DNA of 64,000 bases, taken from contig NZ_JABANE010000003.1 of NCBI RefSeq assembly GCF_012844305.1, positions 62,001-126,000 of the forward strand. The letters run 5' to 3'. The translations under genes were made by a program, and so were the position numbers. This document shows positions 19,328 through 26,580 of the stretch, piece after piece. The notes beneath the pieces were generated by a model, which was not told the DNA's origin, did no database searches, and saw only the letters and a list, made by a program, of their open reading frames with translations. Source of the stretch: Flammeovirga aprica JL-4. Lineage in GTDB: Bacteria > Bacteroidota > Bacteroidia > Cytophagales > Flammeovirgaceae. Position 1 is the stretch's first letter, and the number at the start of each line of letters is the position of its first letter.

Positions 19328-19365
19328 AAAAAACGTATCAAGCACAACCTTGATACGTTTTTTTA
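19328..19365. terminator. Bidirectional terminator between the LolA-like gene and manA
   Basis: The stem AAAAACGTATCAAG with CTTGATACGTTTTT surrounds six bases and has U-rich tails on both strands. It sits between the ends of the two convergent genes. Confidence 0.88.
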
Positions 19366-19381
19366 TATCCATTTCTAAGCC

Positions 19382-20581
19382 CTACTCTACTGGAGCAGTT
19401 GCTTTGAATAATACAGCTTCACTTGAAGTTGCAATAGAATACGATGCATCTACTAATAATAATGCTACCTCACCTCTTGTTAAAGTTAAAGTATCATCAC
19501 CTTCAGTAATTGTTGCCTCACCTTCAGAAACAATAATGATCTGAGCAGTTTTAGCAGTATGCATATAAGTGTCACCTTCTTTCAAAGAAATTCTACTTAA
19601 TTCGAAATCTGGTGCTGGACTTTTGTAGATTCTTTCTAAACCATCCGCTTGCAACTCACCGTCCATTACATCAGGGTGTGTTTCATCAAAAGTCACGTGC
19701 TTCAATAATTCAGGAACATCAACGTGCTTAGGCGTCAAACCACCTCTTAATACGTTATCAGAATTGGCCATCAACTCCATGTTTTGTCCTTCTAAGTAAG
19801 CGTGTGGAAGACCTGCGTCTTGGAATACTGCCTCTCCTACGTCAGCTTTCACAATATTGAAGAAGTAAACTGAGTAAATACCTTTGTCTAAATCTTCACC
19901 TTCAGCTTGTAAAGCAACTGATTTTGCAGTCCAGTAATCAGGAGATGACTTTTCAATTTTACCTTCATTGTATAATGGCATTACTCTATCCACAAGAGAA
20001 CGTAATTTTTCATTCACTTGTGCAGGAGTGTACTCCATCACAGTTTTATATAATTCATAATACCCTCCGTTTTCAAATACTTCAACTAAATCTGAAAACT
20101 CAGGTACCGTATTTAATACTTCTTTAAGTTTATCTTTTGGTAAGAAACCATGCAATAAATAAAATTCTGATAACGCCACCATGATTTCAGGTTTGTGGTT
20201 ATCATCTTTATAGTTTCTGTGTGATGCCGTTAAAGGAATACCTTCTTCATTTTCTCTCGCAAAACCTTTTTCTGCCTCTACTTTTGTAGGGTGCACCTGA
20301 ATTGAAAGAACATCTTTTACGTCAAGTACTTTAAATAAGAATGGTAAACGACCAAATTTCTCACTGATATAACTACCAATTGTCCCTTTAGGATCTTCTT
20401 CAATCATTTTATTCAATAATTGAGAATCACCAATTTGAGCAGGTGCGTTATTGTGAGCACCCATCCAATATTCGGCATATGGCTTGTCTTCTTGCGGTAT
20501 AGATACTAATTCGGGGATAAACGAGCTACCTCCCCATGCGTAGTTTTGAACGATCCCTTTTAATGGAAATAATTTTGACAT
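19382..20581 (-). CDS. manA: Mannose-6-phosphate isomerase, type I
   Basis: A 399-residue cupin-type enzyme. The N-terminus (LKGIVQNYAWGG) and zinc-binding IQVHP at residues 94-98 are family marks; a further conserved GLPHAYLEGQNMELMANSDN region and an RGGLTPKHVDV segment follow. It converts mannose-6-phosphate to fructose-6-phosphate in the cytoplasm. This links well to the mannose-releasing locus at the right end of the window, although the gene lies about 28 kb away and is not part of it. Single-gene unit. Confidence 0.93.
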   Translation of the reverse strand: MSKLFPLKGIVQNYAWGGSSFIPELVSIPQEDKPYAEYWMGAHNNAPAQIGDSQLLNKMIEEDPKGTIGSYISEKFGRLPFLFKVLDVKDVLSIQVHPTKVEAEKGFARENEEGIPLTASHRNYKDDNHKPEIMVALSEFYLLHGFLPKDKLKEVLNTVPEFSDLVEVFENGGYYELYKTVMEYTPAQVNEKLRSLVDRVMPLYNEGKIEKSSPDYWTAKSVALQAEGEDLDKGIYSVYFFNIVKADVGEAVFQDAGLPHAYLEGQNMELMANSDNVLRGGLTPKHVDVPELLKHVTFDETHPDVMDGELQADGLERIYKSPAPDFELSRISLKEGDTYMHTAKTAQIIIVSEGEATITEGDDTLTLTRGEVALLLVDASYSIATSSEAVLFKATAPVE

Positions 20582-20884
20582 TTGAAATATTTGGTCTTAT
20601 AAGTAGATAATAATGTTTGTATAGAGTGATTGTTTTTCTTTCTTTGTCCCGTAACCGGATGAAATAATTAATCATTGTTATCTGCTGTTTTGTGAAAACG
20701 ACACAACAAGGTTCTATTCTAAACAGAACAAATGCAGTCATCTCAAAATAATAGTAATAATAGATTCAGTTATTCTTGTACAGTTACTTTCTGAAGAAAG
20801 CTCACTTAATTATGCTCACAAAAATAGAAATAATTTTTTCACTTCTATACTAACAAAACCTTATAAGACAGAAAAATAAAGTTT
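20582..20884. other. Intergenic region between divergent manA and trmN6
   Basis: 303 AT-rich bases hold the promoters of both genes. I see a small inverted repeat GTTCT...AGAAC near 20711-20729 and no open frame that looks coding. Confidence 0.4.
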
Positions 20885-21604
20885 ATGGATAAATATCTAA
20901 CCTTTAAGTTTAAAAAGTTTGACATAGGTCATCAAAACTCCGCCATGAAAATCGGTACTGATGGAATATTATTGGGTGCTTGGGCTAATTTAATCGGTTG
21001 CAGAAATGTTTTGGACCTTGGTACTGGCTCTGGTTTGGTGGCTTTGATGTGTGCACAAAGGTATAAAGATATCAATTTTGTGGGACTCGATATTGACAAA
21101 GAAGCAAGTCTTCAAGCTGAAAGAAACTTCAAAAATTCACCCTATGCAGATCAACTCAAAAGCATTCATTCTTCTATCCAAGCCTTTCAGAACGATGAGA
21201 ATATTTCCTTTGATGCCATAGTCAGTAATCCACCTTTTTTTAAGGATAGTCTTAAGGCTGATAATGAACAAAGAAACACTGCAAGGCATACTGACAGCTT
21301 AAGCTTGACAGATCTTTTCCTTTTCTCTTCCCGCCTATTAAGTAAAAGTGGAAAGCTGATCATTATTTATCCTTTTGATCAATTAGAGCAACTCAACACG
21401 ACTGCTTTGAGTCATAACTTCCACGTTGTCAAACAAGTTAATATCCGACATAATAAGTCAAAACTTCCTAAAAGAGTATTGTTAGAGTATCTCTACCAAG
21501 AAAAAACACGTAAACAAACTATAGACTTTAATATACGCAACGGCAAGGGAGATTACTCTGAGGAATATATTTCTCTTACAAAAGACTACCATCCATTTTT
21601 ATGA
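20885..21604 (+). CDS. trmN6: tRNA1(Val) adenine-N6 methyltransferase (YfiC/TrmN6)
   Basis: 239 residues with a class I SAM-dependent methyltransferase fold. Motif I is VLDLGTGSGLVAL (42-54), the acidic motif II is GLDID (67-71), and the amino-methyltransferase signature NPPF is at 115-118 in AIVSNPPFF. The N-terminus (FKFKKFDIGHQNSAMKIGTDGILLG) is typical of TrmN6. It methylates N6 of A37 in tRNA1(Val). Its stop overlaps the start of the AraC regulator by the ATGA tetranucleotide, so the two are translationally coupled. Confidence 0.9.
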   Translation: MDKYLTFKFKKFDIGHQNSAMKIGTDGILLGAWANLIGCRNVLDLGTGSGLVALMCAQRYKDINFVGLDIDKEASLQAERNFKNSPYADQLKSIHSSIQAFQNDENISFDAIVSNPPFFKDSLKADNEQRNTARHTDSLSLTDLFLFSSRLLSKSGKLIIIYPFDQLEQLNTTALSHNFHVVKQVNIRHNKSKLPKRVLLEYLYQEKTRKQTIDFNIRNGKGDYSEEYISLTKDYHPFL

Positions 21605-22608
21605 TTAAGAATAAAACCAACATCTTACTTGATTCTACTACAATTGACTCTTTATATGCATCCATACATCAAAACATTGGAGGTGAAAGAGTTGGCAACA
21701 GAATTATTGGCAATACTATTCTAGGCAATGTAAATCTAGAATCATTCAACCATATACAAGACTTTAATATCAGTATCAACCATATGACGTTGAACAAAAC
21801 CGCTCACATCTACAATAATGCGGATAATAGTGAGGGTAATGTTTATATGCTTGTGGTAAAAGGCGACGGTACTGTTCTTGCAAATACGGGGGAACGTAAA
21901 CTAAAGGAGGTAAAGAAAAATGAACTTATCGTTTACTCTAATATCAATAAAGTTATTCTTGAGTTCCCAATGAATCAGTCTTTATCATTAGTTGGTCTTC
22001 GATTAAATAGAGAACAGTTGATTTCACTTCTAAATCACTCTGAAGATGCCTATCAGGAAATGATTACTTATTTAAATGAAAACGTTCTTATTGATCAGAT
22101 TACATCTGAGACATTGCATATCATTGAAGAAATCATCAAAATACAGAACAGTACTGTGATAGGGCGTTCATCTATTATAATTGGAAAAGGATTAGAACTT
22201 GCTGGTAGATTCTTAACTCAAGTATATCATAAAATTCATAATCAAAGATCAAATATCAACCACATTTCACAAGAGGAAATGGAACTTTATCATGAGATCA
22301 AAGATTATTTGCTGCAGGATTATGAAAACATCCCGACTATTTCATCAGTAGCAAAGGAGTTTGGAATTGGCGAGACAAAGTTGAAGGAAAGGTTTAAGTC
22401 TATATTTGGCAAACCAATTTTCAAGTTTATCACTACACATAGAATGCTGGATGCACACCGTTTAATAGAAATGACAGACACACCAATCTCAAGAGTTGCA
22501 AAAGAAATCGGGTACCCTCATTTATCAAAATTTTCCATGGTTTTCAAGAAACATTATGGGTATACACCTTCGGAATTGAGAAAAAATACGGTCATTAATG
22601 CTTATTAA
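21601..22608 (+). CDS. AraC-family transcriptional regulator
   Basis: 335 residues. The C-terminal ~100 residues are an AraC/XylS double helix-turn-helix: PTISSVAKEFGIGETKLKERFK as the first motif (in part) and ISRVAKEIGYPHLSKFSMVFKKHYGYTPSELR as the second (in part). The N-terminal ~210 residues are a variable sensing domain of a type seen in many Bacteroidota AraC proteins. Its ATG overlaps the trmN6 stop. Directly downstream lie two duplicated lipoprotein genes, each preceded by 21-bp-period direct repeats that look like AraC binding sites, so these are its likely targets. Confidence 0.9.
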   Translation: MIKNKTNILLDSTTIDSLYASIHQNIGGERVGNRIIGNTILGNVNLESFNHIQDFNISINHMTLNKTAHIYNNADNSEGNVYMLVVKGDGTVLANTGERKLKEVKKNELIVYSNINKVILEFPMNQSLSLVGLRLNREQLISLLNHSEDAYQEMITYLNENVLIDQITSETLHIIEEIIKIQNSTVIGRSSIIIGKGLELAGRFLTQVYHKIHNQRSNINHISQEEMELYHEIKDYLLQDYENIPTISSVAKEFGIGETKLKERFKSIFGKPIFKFITTHRMLDAHRLIEMTDTPISRVAKEIGYPHLSKFSMVFKKHYGYTPSELRKNTVINAY

Positions 22609-22620
22609 AAGTATATGACC

Positions 22621-22653
22621 AAAGTGGTAAATAAAAAGTCTAAAGTGGTAAAT
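22621..22653 (+). promoter_or_regulatory. Putative AraC-type operator, copy 1
   Basis: AAAGTGGTAAAT occurs twice, at 22621-22632 and 22642-22653, with a start-to-start distance of exactly 21 bp (two helical turns). This is the usual geometry of AraC-family half-sites. It lies 79 bp before the lipoprotein start and 13 bp after the end of the AraC gene. The binding protein is inferred from position only. Confidence 0.6.
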
Positions 22654-22731
22654 CAAATGTTAACAGATGGCGTTTTTATAACTATCAACATCATTTAAAC
22701 ATTTATTTCTACTTTATAATATTTAAGCAAA

Positions 22732-23190
22732 ATGAAATTTACTACAAAAAACATCTCTGCAAACGTATTCCGTTTCTTTCTAGTGGCTATCTCTGCGTTA
22801 ACAATAGCAAGCTGTAGCAAAGAAAATGATGAAGTTGCTCCAGAACCAGTATCTTCTATTGAGATCACAAGCCTTGAAGACGGTGCTATCGTAGGTGCTG
22901 AAACTTCTTTCGAATTAGTAACTGCTGTTTCTTCTTTAAGCGGTACAGTTGCTGAGCCAAAAGTTGCCTTTACTAATGTAAAAACTGGTCAACAATTTGA
23001 ATTTGAATTAATTGGTAAGATGCCAGAAATCGAAGGTGCTATCAACACTACAATGACTGCACAAGTAGATGGTCTTATCAAAGGTGAATACGAAGTAATT
23101 GCTTCTTTCCAAGAAACAAACGTTACAAACAATATTGTAATTTCTGAAGCAATCAACGTAACAGCATTAGAAAAAGAACCAAGAAACTAA
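22732..23190 (+). CDS. Small lipoprotein, Ig-like, tandem copy 1
   Basis: 152 residues. Lipoprotein signal: basic N-terminus, hydrophobic stretch and lipobox TIASC with Cys28. The mature ~120 residues are acidic and look like one Ig-like beta-sandwich (IEITSLEDGAIV, then alternating strands ending in ISEAINVTAL). I know no function. It differs from copy 2 at only about a dozen positions. It probably sits in the outer membrane or the inner leaflet facing the periplasm. It follows the AraC gene and its putative operator. Confidence 0.8.
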   Translation: MKFTTKNISANVFRFFLVAISALTIASCSKENDEVAPEPVSSIEITSLEDGAIVGAETSFELVTAVSSLSGTVAEPKVAFTNVKTGQQFEFELIGKMPEIEGAINTTMTAQVDGLIKGEYEVIASFQETNVTNNIVISEAINVTALEKEPRN

Positions 23191-23296
23191 TCCTCTGAGT
23201 AAACCAACTCAGATGAATAGATCCATACTATAGAAAATCTTCGCTCAAAAAGTGGGGATTTTTCCCTTTTATTCTAGGGAGGCTTATTTTTCATTG

Positions 23297-23329
23297 AGCA
23301 CTTGAGTTTAGTTACTCAGGTGCTTTTTT
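23297..23329 (+). terminator. Terminator between the two lipoprotein genes
   Basis: AGCACTTGAG pairs with CTCAGGTGCT (one G-U pair) around an 8-base loop, followed by TTTTT. A degenerate relative of the terminator at 24040 also lies at about 23238-23262, so the copies are probably transcribed separately. Confidence 0.75.
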
Positions 23330-23428
23330 ATTTTCTAAGATTTCACTTCTAAAGTAAAGAAAATAGGTGTCTTTTCAGCAAAATTTTGAGAAAACAGGAC
23401 TATTAATGCTTATTAAAAGGAAATGACT

Positions 23429-23461
23429 AAAGTGATAAGTAAAAAGTCTGAAGTGATAAAT
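23429..23461 (+). promoter_or_regulatory. Putative AraC-type operator, copy 2
   Basis: AAAGTGATAAGT at 23429-23440 and GAAGTGATAAAT at 23450-23461 are again exactly 21 bp apart, ending 76 bp before the start of copy 2. Both half-sites carry the same G-to-A change relative to copy 1, while the spacing is kept. Confidence 0.6.
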
Positions 23462-23537
23462 CTAATACTCAACCGTGGCGTTATAATAACTATCTAAACC
23501 AATTGAGTATTAATTTTAACTTTAACATTTAAGTAAA

Positions 23538-23996
23538 ATGAAATTTACTACACAAACGATCTATACAAACGTTTTCCGTTTCTTCCTTGTTGCTATTTCT
23601 GCATTAACGATTGCAAGCTGTAGCAAAGAAAACGACGAAGTAACGCCAGAACCAGTATCTGCTATTGAAATCACTAGCCTTGAAGACGGTGCTATCGTAG
23701 GAGCTGAAACTTCTTTCGAATTAGTAACTGCAGTTTCTTCTTTAAGCGGTACTATCGCTGAGCCAAAAGTATCTTTTACTAACGTAAAAACTGGTCAGCA
23801 ATTTGAATTCGAATTAATTGGTAAAATGCCAGAAATCGAAGGTGCTGTTAACACTACGTTGACTGCTCAAGTAGACGGTCTTATCAAAGGTGAGTATGAA
23901 GTAATCGCTTCTTTCCAAGAAACACTTGTTACAAACAACATTGTGATTTCAGAAGCAATCAACGTAACAGCTTTACCAAAAGAGCCAAAGAACTAA
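23538..23996 (+). CDS. Small lipoprotein, Ig-like, tandem copy 2
   Basis: 152 residues, about 90% identical to the copy at 22732-23190, with the same lipobox Cys28 and the same length with no gaps. Changes are scattered (for example in the first 12 residues, V/I and A/S swaps, and a final PKEPKN in place of EKEPRN). Both copies appear intact, so the pair may be kept for dosage or for slight differences in partner. Function is unknown. A strong terminator follows 40 bp later. Confidence 0.8.
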   Translation: MKFTTQTIYTNVFRFFLVAISALTIASCSKENDEVTPEPVSAIEITSLEDGAIVGAETSFELVTAVSSLSGTIAEPKVSFTNVKTGQQFEFELIGKMPEIEGAVNTTLTAQVDGLIKGEYEVIASFQETLVTNNIVISEAINVTALPKEPKN

Positions 23997-24039
23997 TCCG
24001 CTGAGCATTATCTCACAGATTATAGTTTTCTAGAATAAA

Positions 24040-24069
24040 AAATCCCCACTTTCCAAAGTGGGGATTTTT
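24040..24069. terminator. Strong terminator after lipoprotein copy 2
   Basis: A perfect stem AAATCCCCACTTT with AAAGTGGGGATTT and a 2-base loop is followed by TT and preceded by a run of A. It can work in both directions. Confidence 0.88.
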
Positions 24070-24074
24070 CTGTT

Positions 24075-24136
24075 ATAAGAATAAAATCAAAAATAAATCA
24101 TAGTTAATTCTAATCTATTTTTGACTTTGTACTTAT
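24075..24136. repeat. Imperfect palindromic intergenic repeat, copy A
   Basis: About 62 bp that pairs with itself: outer arms ATAAG...CTTAT, inner arms AAAAATAAAT and ATCTATTTTT, core CATAGTTAATTCTA. The same element occurs at 54857-54915 with the 14-bp core in the reverse-complement orientation. It overlaps no gene. Confidence 0.6.
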
Positions 24137-24144
24137 AAGGATAT

Positions 24145-24942
24145 TTATTGCTTTTCAATCAGATAAAATCCACAGGTTGTCACAAAGTTTCTAACCCAAG
24201 GAATATCACCTAATACTGGTATCTTTTTTCGTGGCTTCAAGCCAAATTTATATTCATAAATAGGGTTGATAAAATATAAAGTCTTCTCTATGATTTTATA
24301 ATTTGAAGCTTTGCTTATTCTCTCAAATCGTTCCAAAGAAATACCCGTTTCCTTGATTTCCATTAATTCCGTAACATGCCCTTCTGCCACGTTTCCATTC
24401 TTAAGAATAAACTTATAAAGTGGTGCAGGTAATAAATGAAAATAAGGGAGTTTAGATAAAACTTTACTGGCACATATTTGCTGATGTCCCCCAAAAGGCA
24501 TTTGCCAAGGTGGGAAACCGAAAAATATTTTCCCTTTTGGCTTCAGGAAGCTTCTAAAGTAATGAATGATTTTCTCTTGATCGGGAATATGTTCAATTAC
24601 ATCTTTCAATACAATCAGATCAAATTTATCATCCAAATCCTTCTCTACATCGATATCATATATATTTCTGCCGATGATCTGTGCTTTCCCTTGATCAATA
24701 TATTCTTTTAGGAATTGATTGGCGAGTTCTACCCTTTCCATATTCAACTCAATACCCATACCGGTACAACCACGGTCAAGAAAAGCTTTTAATACTCCTC
24801 CTTCACCACAGCCAACTTCTAGCACTCGCGTATTTTTTGTTATAGGATAGGATTGCTCAATAAAAGGAATAACGTATTTATTGGCATTCTCAGTCTGATA
24901 TGAAAAATATACCTCTTTATCTTGATGAAACTCAAAAGCCAT
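24145..24942 (-). CDS. Class I SAM-dependent methyltransferase
   Basis: 265 residues with a Methyltransf_23/11-type fold. Motif I is RVLEVGCGEGGVLKAF near residue 39, an acidic GIELN near 61 binds the SAM ribose, and FDLIVLKDVIEHIPD near 107 is motif IV of small-molecule or lipid methyltransferases. The C-terminal ~100 residues are basic and hydrophobic, with IYEYKFGLKPRKK. The target is not evident; such enzymes in this phylum often act on lipids, quinones or glycans. It lies 54 bp upstream in map order of a small membrane-protein gene on the same strand, perhaps as one unit. Confidence 0.8.
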   Translation of the reverse strand: MAFEFHQDKEVYFSYQTENANKYVIPFIEQSYPITKNTRVLEVGCGEGGVLKAFLDRGCTGMGIELNMERVELANQFLKEYIDQGKAQIIGRNIYDIDVEKDLDDKFDLIVLKDVIEHIPDQEKIIHYFRSFLKPKGKIFFGFPPWQMPFGGHQQICASKVLSKLPYFHLLPAPLYKFILKNGNVAEGHVTELMEIKETGISLERFERISKASNYKIIEKTLYFINPIYEYKFGLKPRKKIPVLGDIPWVRNFVTTCGFYLIEKQ

Positions 24943-24996
24943 CGTTTGAAGTTTTTAGTCTTTTAATTTATTAATCAGCGGTGATACAATGTTAGG

Positions 24997-25461
24997 TTAG
25001 TACTGCTGACGTACCCATTCTATATGTTCACCAAAGTAAAAAATAATAATATTCATTATTATACCCCAAAATACGGCACTTAAAAACATATATGATATTA
25101 TTCTCTGCTTTTTTTCACCAAAAGACAAAGCTATTAACATGCCAATAGGTGGACCGAATAAAATAGGTGTCAGAAAAGCTACTCCTTTCATACCGTAACC
25201 TTGCCACACTCTCACAATCATTCTGTTTCTTTTGGTAAATAGTCTTCTAACCTTACCACGGTTCATCCACGTTAATATTTTGACTCTCGCCTTCGTCCCC
25301 ATATATGTCAATGTTACTACCGTCAACATCATACCCAAGACTGTAAAAACTGTTGTCTCTACGATTGTAAGTCCTGTCGTAAATCCCATAATAGGACCAA
25401 ATAAGAATTTAACGGCACTAATAAAAAGTAGTGAAATATATTTTGCGAGTTGATCTAACAT
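24997..25461 (-). CDS. Small integral membrane protein, possible small multi-drug export family
   Basis: 154 residues with four or so hydrophobic segments, a basic central loop (KARVKILTWMNRGKVRRLFTKRN, in part) and a conserved-looking GPPIGML helix start. The pattern resembles putative small multi-drug export proteins, but I am not certain. It would sit in the inner membrane. The downstream methyltransferase gene on the same strand begins 54 bp after its stop, suggesting co-transcription. Confidence 0.6.
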   Translation of the reverse strand: MLDQLAKYISLLFISAVKFLFGPIMGFTTGLTIVETTVFTVLGMMLTVVTLTYMGTKARVKILTWMNRGKVRRLFTKRNRMIVRVWQGYGMKGVAFLTPILFGPPIGMLIALSFGEKKQRIISYMFLSAVFWGIIMNIIIFYFGEHIEWVRQQY

Positions 25462-25716
25462 TATAAATATTATCGTTATCCTTTCAGAATATGTTTGAAA
25501 TCTAAAGTTTAGCTTACAAACATGCTCTTATGATATGAACACAAAAGAGAGAAAGATAAATCAATTTTCATCTAAAAAATTGATTTAATTCCATTAATTA
25601 TTAAAAAAGAACTGATTATCAGTAATAAAATTCTTTATTAACATCAAATGTTTTAAAATAGTTTCAAGATCTCCTAAATTTATGTCACTTTATAAACTAC
25701 AACAACGAAGCATAAA

Positions 25717-26493
25717 ATGATCTTTTTAAGAACCTTTTTATTATTCTTGCTCATTCTACCCTTATCAATGTCTTCTCCTAATGCCAAAACATTCAATAAT
25801 GAAGGCAACTTGCTACAAGTAGAAAATGAGTTTCTGATATCTAAATTATACGATAATGCTCGCCTAAAGGATGAAGGATTATCTTACGATGCCTTTAAAA
25901 AAGGGATGATTGCCTATTTGAACCTAATCAATGATAAGAAAATTAAAAATACTAGAGTATTAAGTATTCTGGATTTTAATCAGCCTTCCACCTCAAAACG
26001 TTTTTATATTATTGATGTGACAACTGGCAAATTGCTACTCAAAACTTATGTTTCACATGGCAGAAATTCGGGCTTACTATATGCTGAGCGTTTCAGTAAT
26101 ATTGTCAACTCCAAGCAAAGCTCATTAGGGATTTACAAAACTTCTGAAACCTATCATGGAAAATATGGCCTTTCTTTAAAACTAGATGGTTTAGAAAAAA
26201 ATATAAATGATAATGCTAGAAAAAGAGCGGTAGTACTTCACCCTGCAAAATACGTTTCTGAACACTTCATTGATCAAAATGGTTATATCGGAAGGAGCTT
26301 CGGTTGTCCGGCTGTTCCTTATAAGGATCATAAAGATGTCATACAGTATATAAAAGGGGAAAGTGCTTTCTACATTCATACAGCAATTGAAAGACGACTG
26401 GACGAGGCTTTATTTACCATGCCTGATAATGCATTAGAATTGCTAGCCAAGTATACTAATATTCCTCCTCAAACGATAAAAGTTAGAGGTTAA
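25717..26493 (+). CDS. Murein L,D-transpeptidase catalytic domain family protein
   Basis: 258 residues with an N-terminal signal peptide (hydrophobic to about residue 20). The domain at ~75-225 fits the YkuD_2-type family: SHGRNSG near 113, VVLHPA with His175, and the catalytic Cys197 in GRSFGCPAVP. Such proteins act in the periplasm on peptidoglycan, forming L,D-crosslinks or linking lipoproteins. The first start is chosen because it yields the signal peptide. It is a single-gene unit, convergent with the TPR gene across a strong terminator. Confidence 0.88.
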   Translation: MIFLRTFLLFLLILPLSMSSPNAKTFNNEGNLLQVENEFLISKLYDNARLKDEGLSYDAFKKGMIAYLNLINDKKIKNTRVLSILDFNQPSTSKRFYIIDVTTGKLLLKTYVSHGRNSGLLYAERFSNIVNSKQSSLGIYKTSETYHGKYGLSLKLDGLEKNINDNARKRAVVLHPAKYVSEHFIDQNGYIGRSFGCPAVPYKDHKDVIQYIKGESAFYIHTAIERRLDEALFTMPDNALELLAKYTNIPPQTIKVRG

Positions 26494-26543
26494 AGATTCA
26501 TCAAGAATGAAGGGATACAATTAATATCGTCTTTATCCTGGAT

Positions 26544-26580
26544 AAAAAAAGAGCATGCTTTTGAAACATGCTCTTTTTTT
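26544..26580. terminator. Bidirectional terminator between the L,D-transpeptidase and TPR genes
   Basis: Stem AAAAAGAGCATG with CATGCTCTTTTT, 9-base loop, long T tracts on both strands. It serves both convergent genes. Confidence 0.88.

Larger units (their letters stand above)
22594..23330 (+). repeat. Tandem duplication unit, copy 1 (operator, promoter and lipoprotein gene)
   Basis: The unit starts inside the last codons of the AraC gene (ATTAATGCTTATTAAAAG), spans the operator-like repeats and lipoprotein gene, and recurs at 23402 with a period of about 806-808 bp. The leader is less conserved than the coding part, except for the 21-bp repeats and TGGCGTT...AACTATC. Confidence 0.85.
23402..24069 (+). 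repeat. Tandem duplication unit, copy 2
   Basis: It starts with ATTAATGCTTATTAAAAG at 23402, a fossil of the AraC gene's 3' end, which shows that the duplicated segment began inside the regulator gene. It then carries operator-like repeats, promoter region, lipoprotein gene and terminator. Confidence 0.85.

Noticed and set aside
23238..23262. Hairpin-like sequence after lipoprotein copy 1
   Set aside because: It is a decayed version of the terminator at 24040 and its stem is mostly lost; the real terminator here is at 23297-23329.
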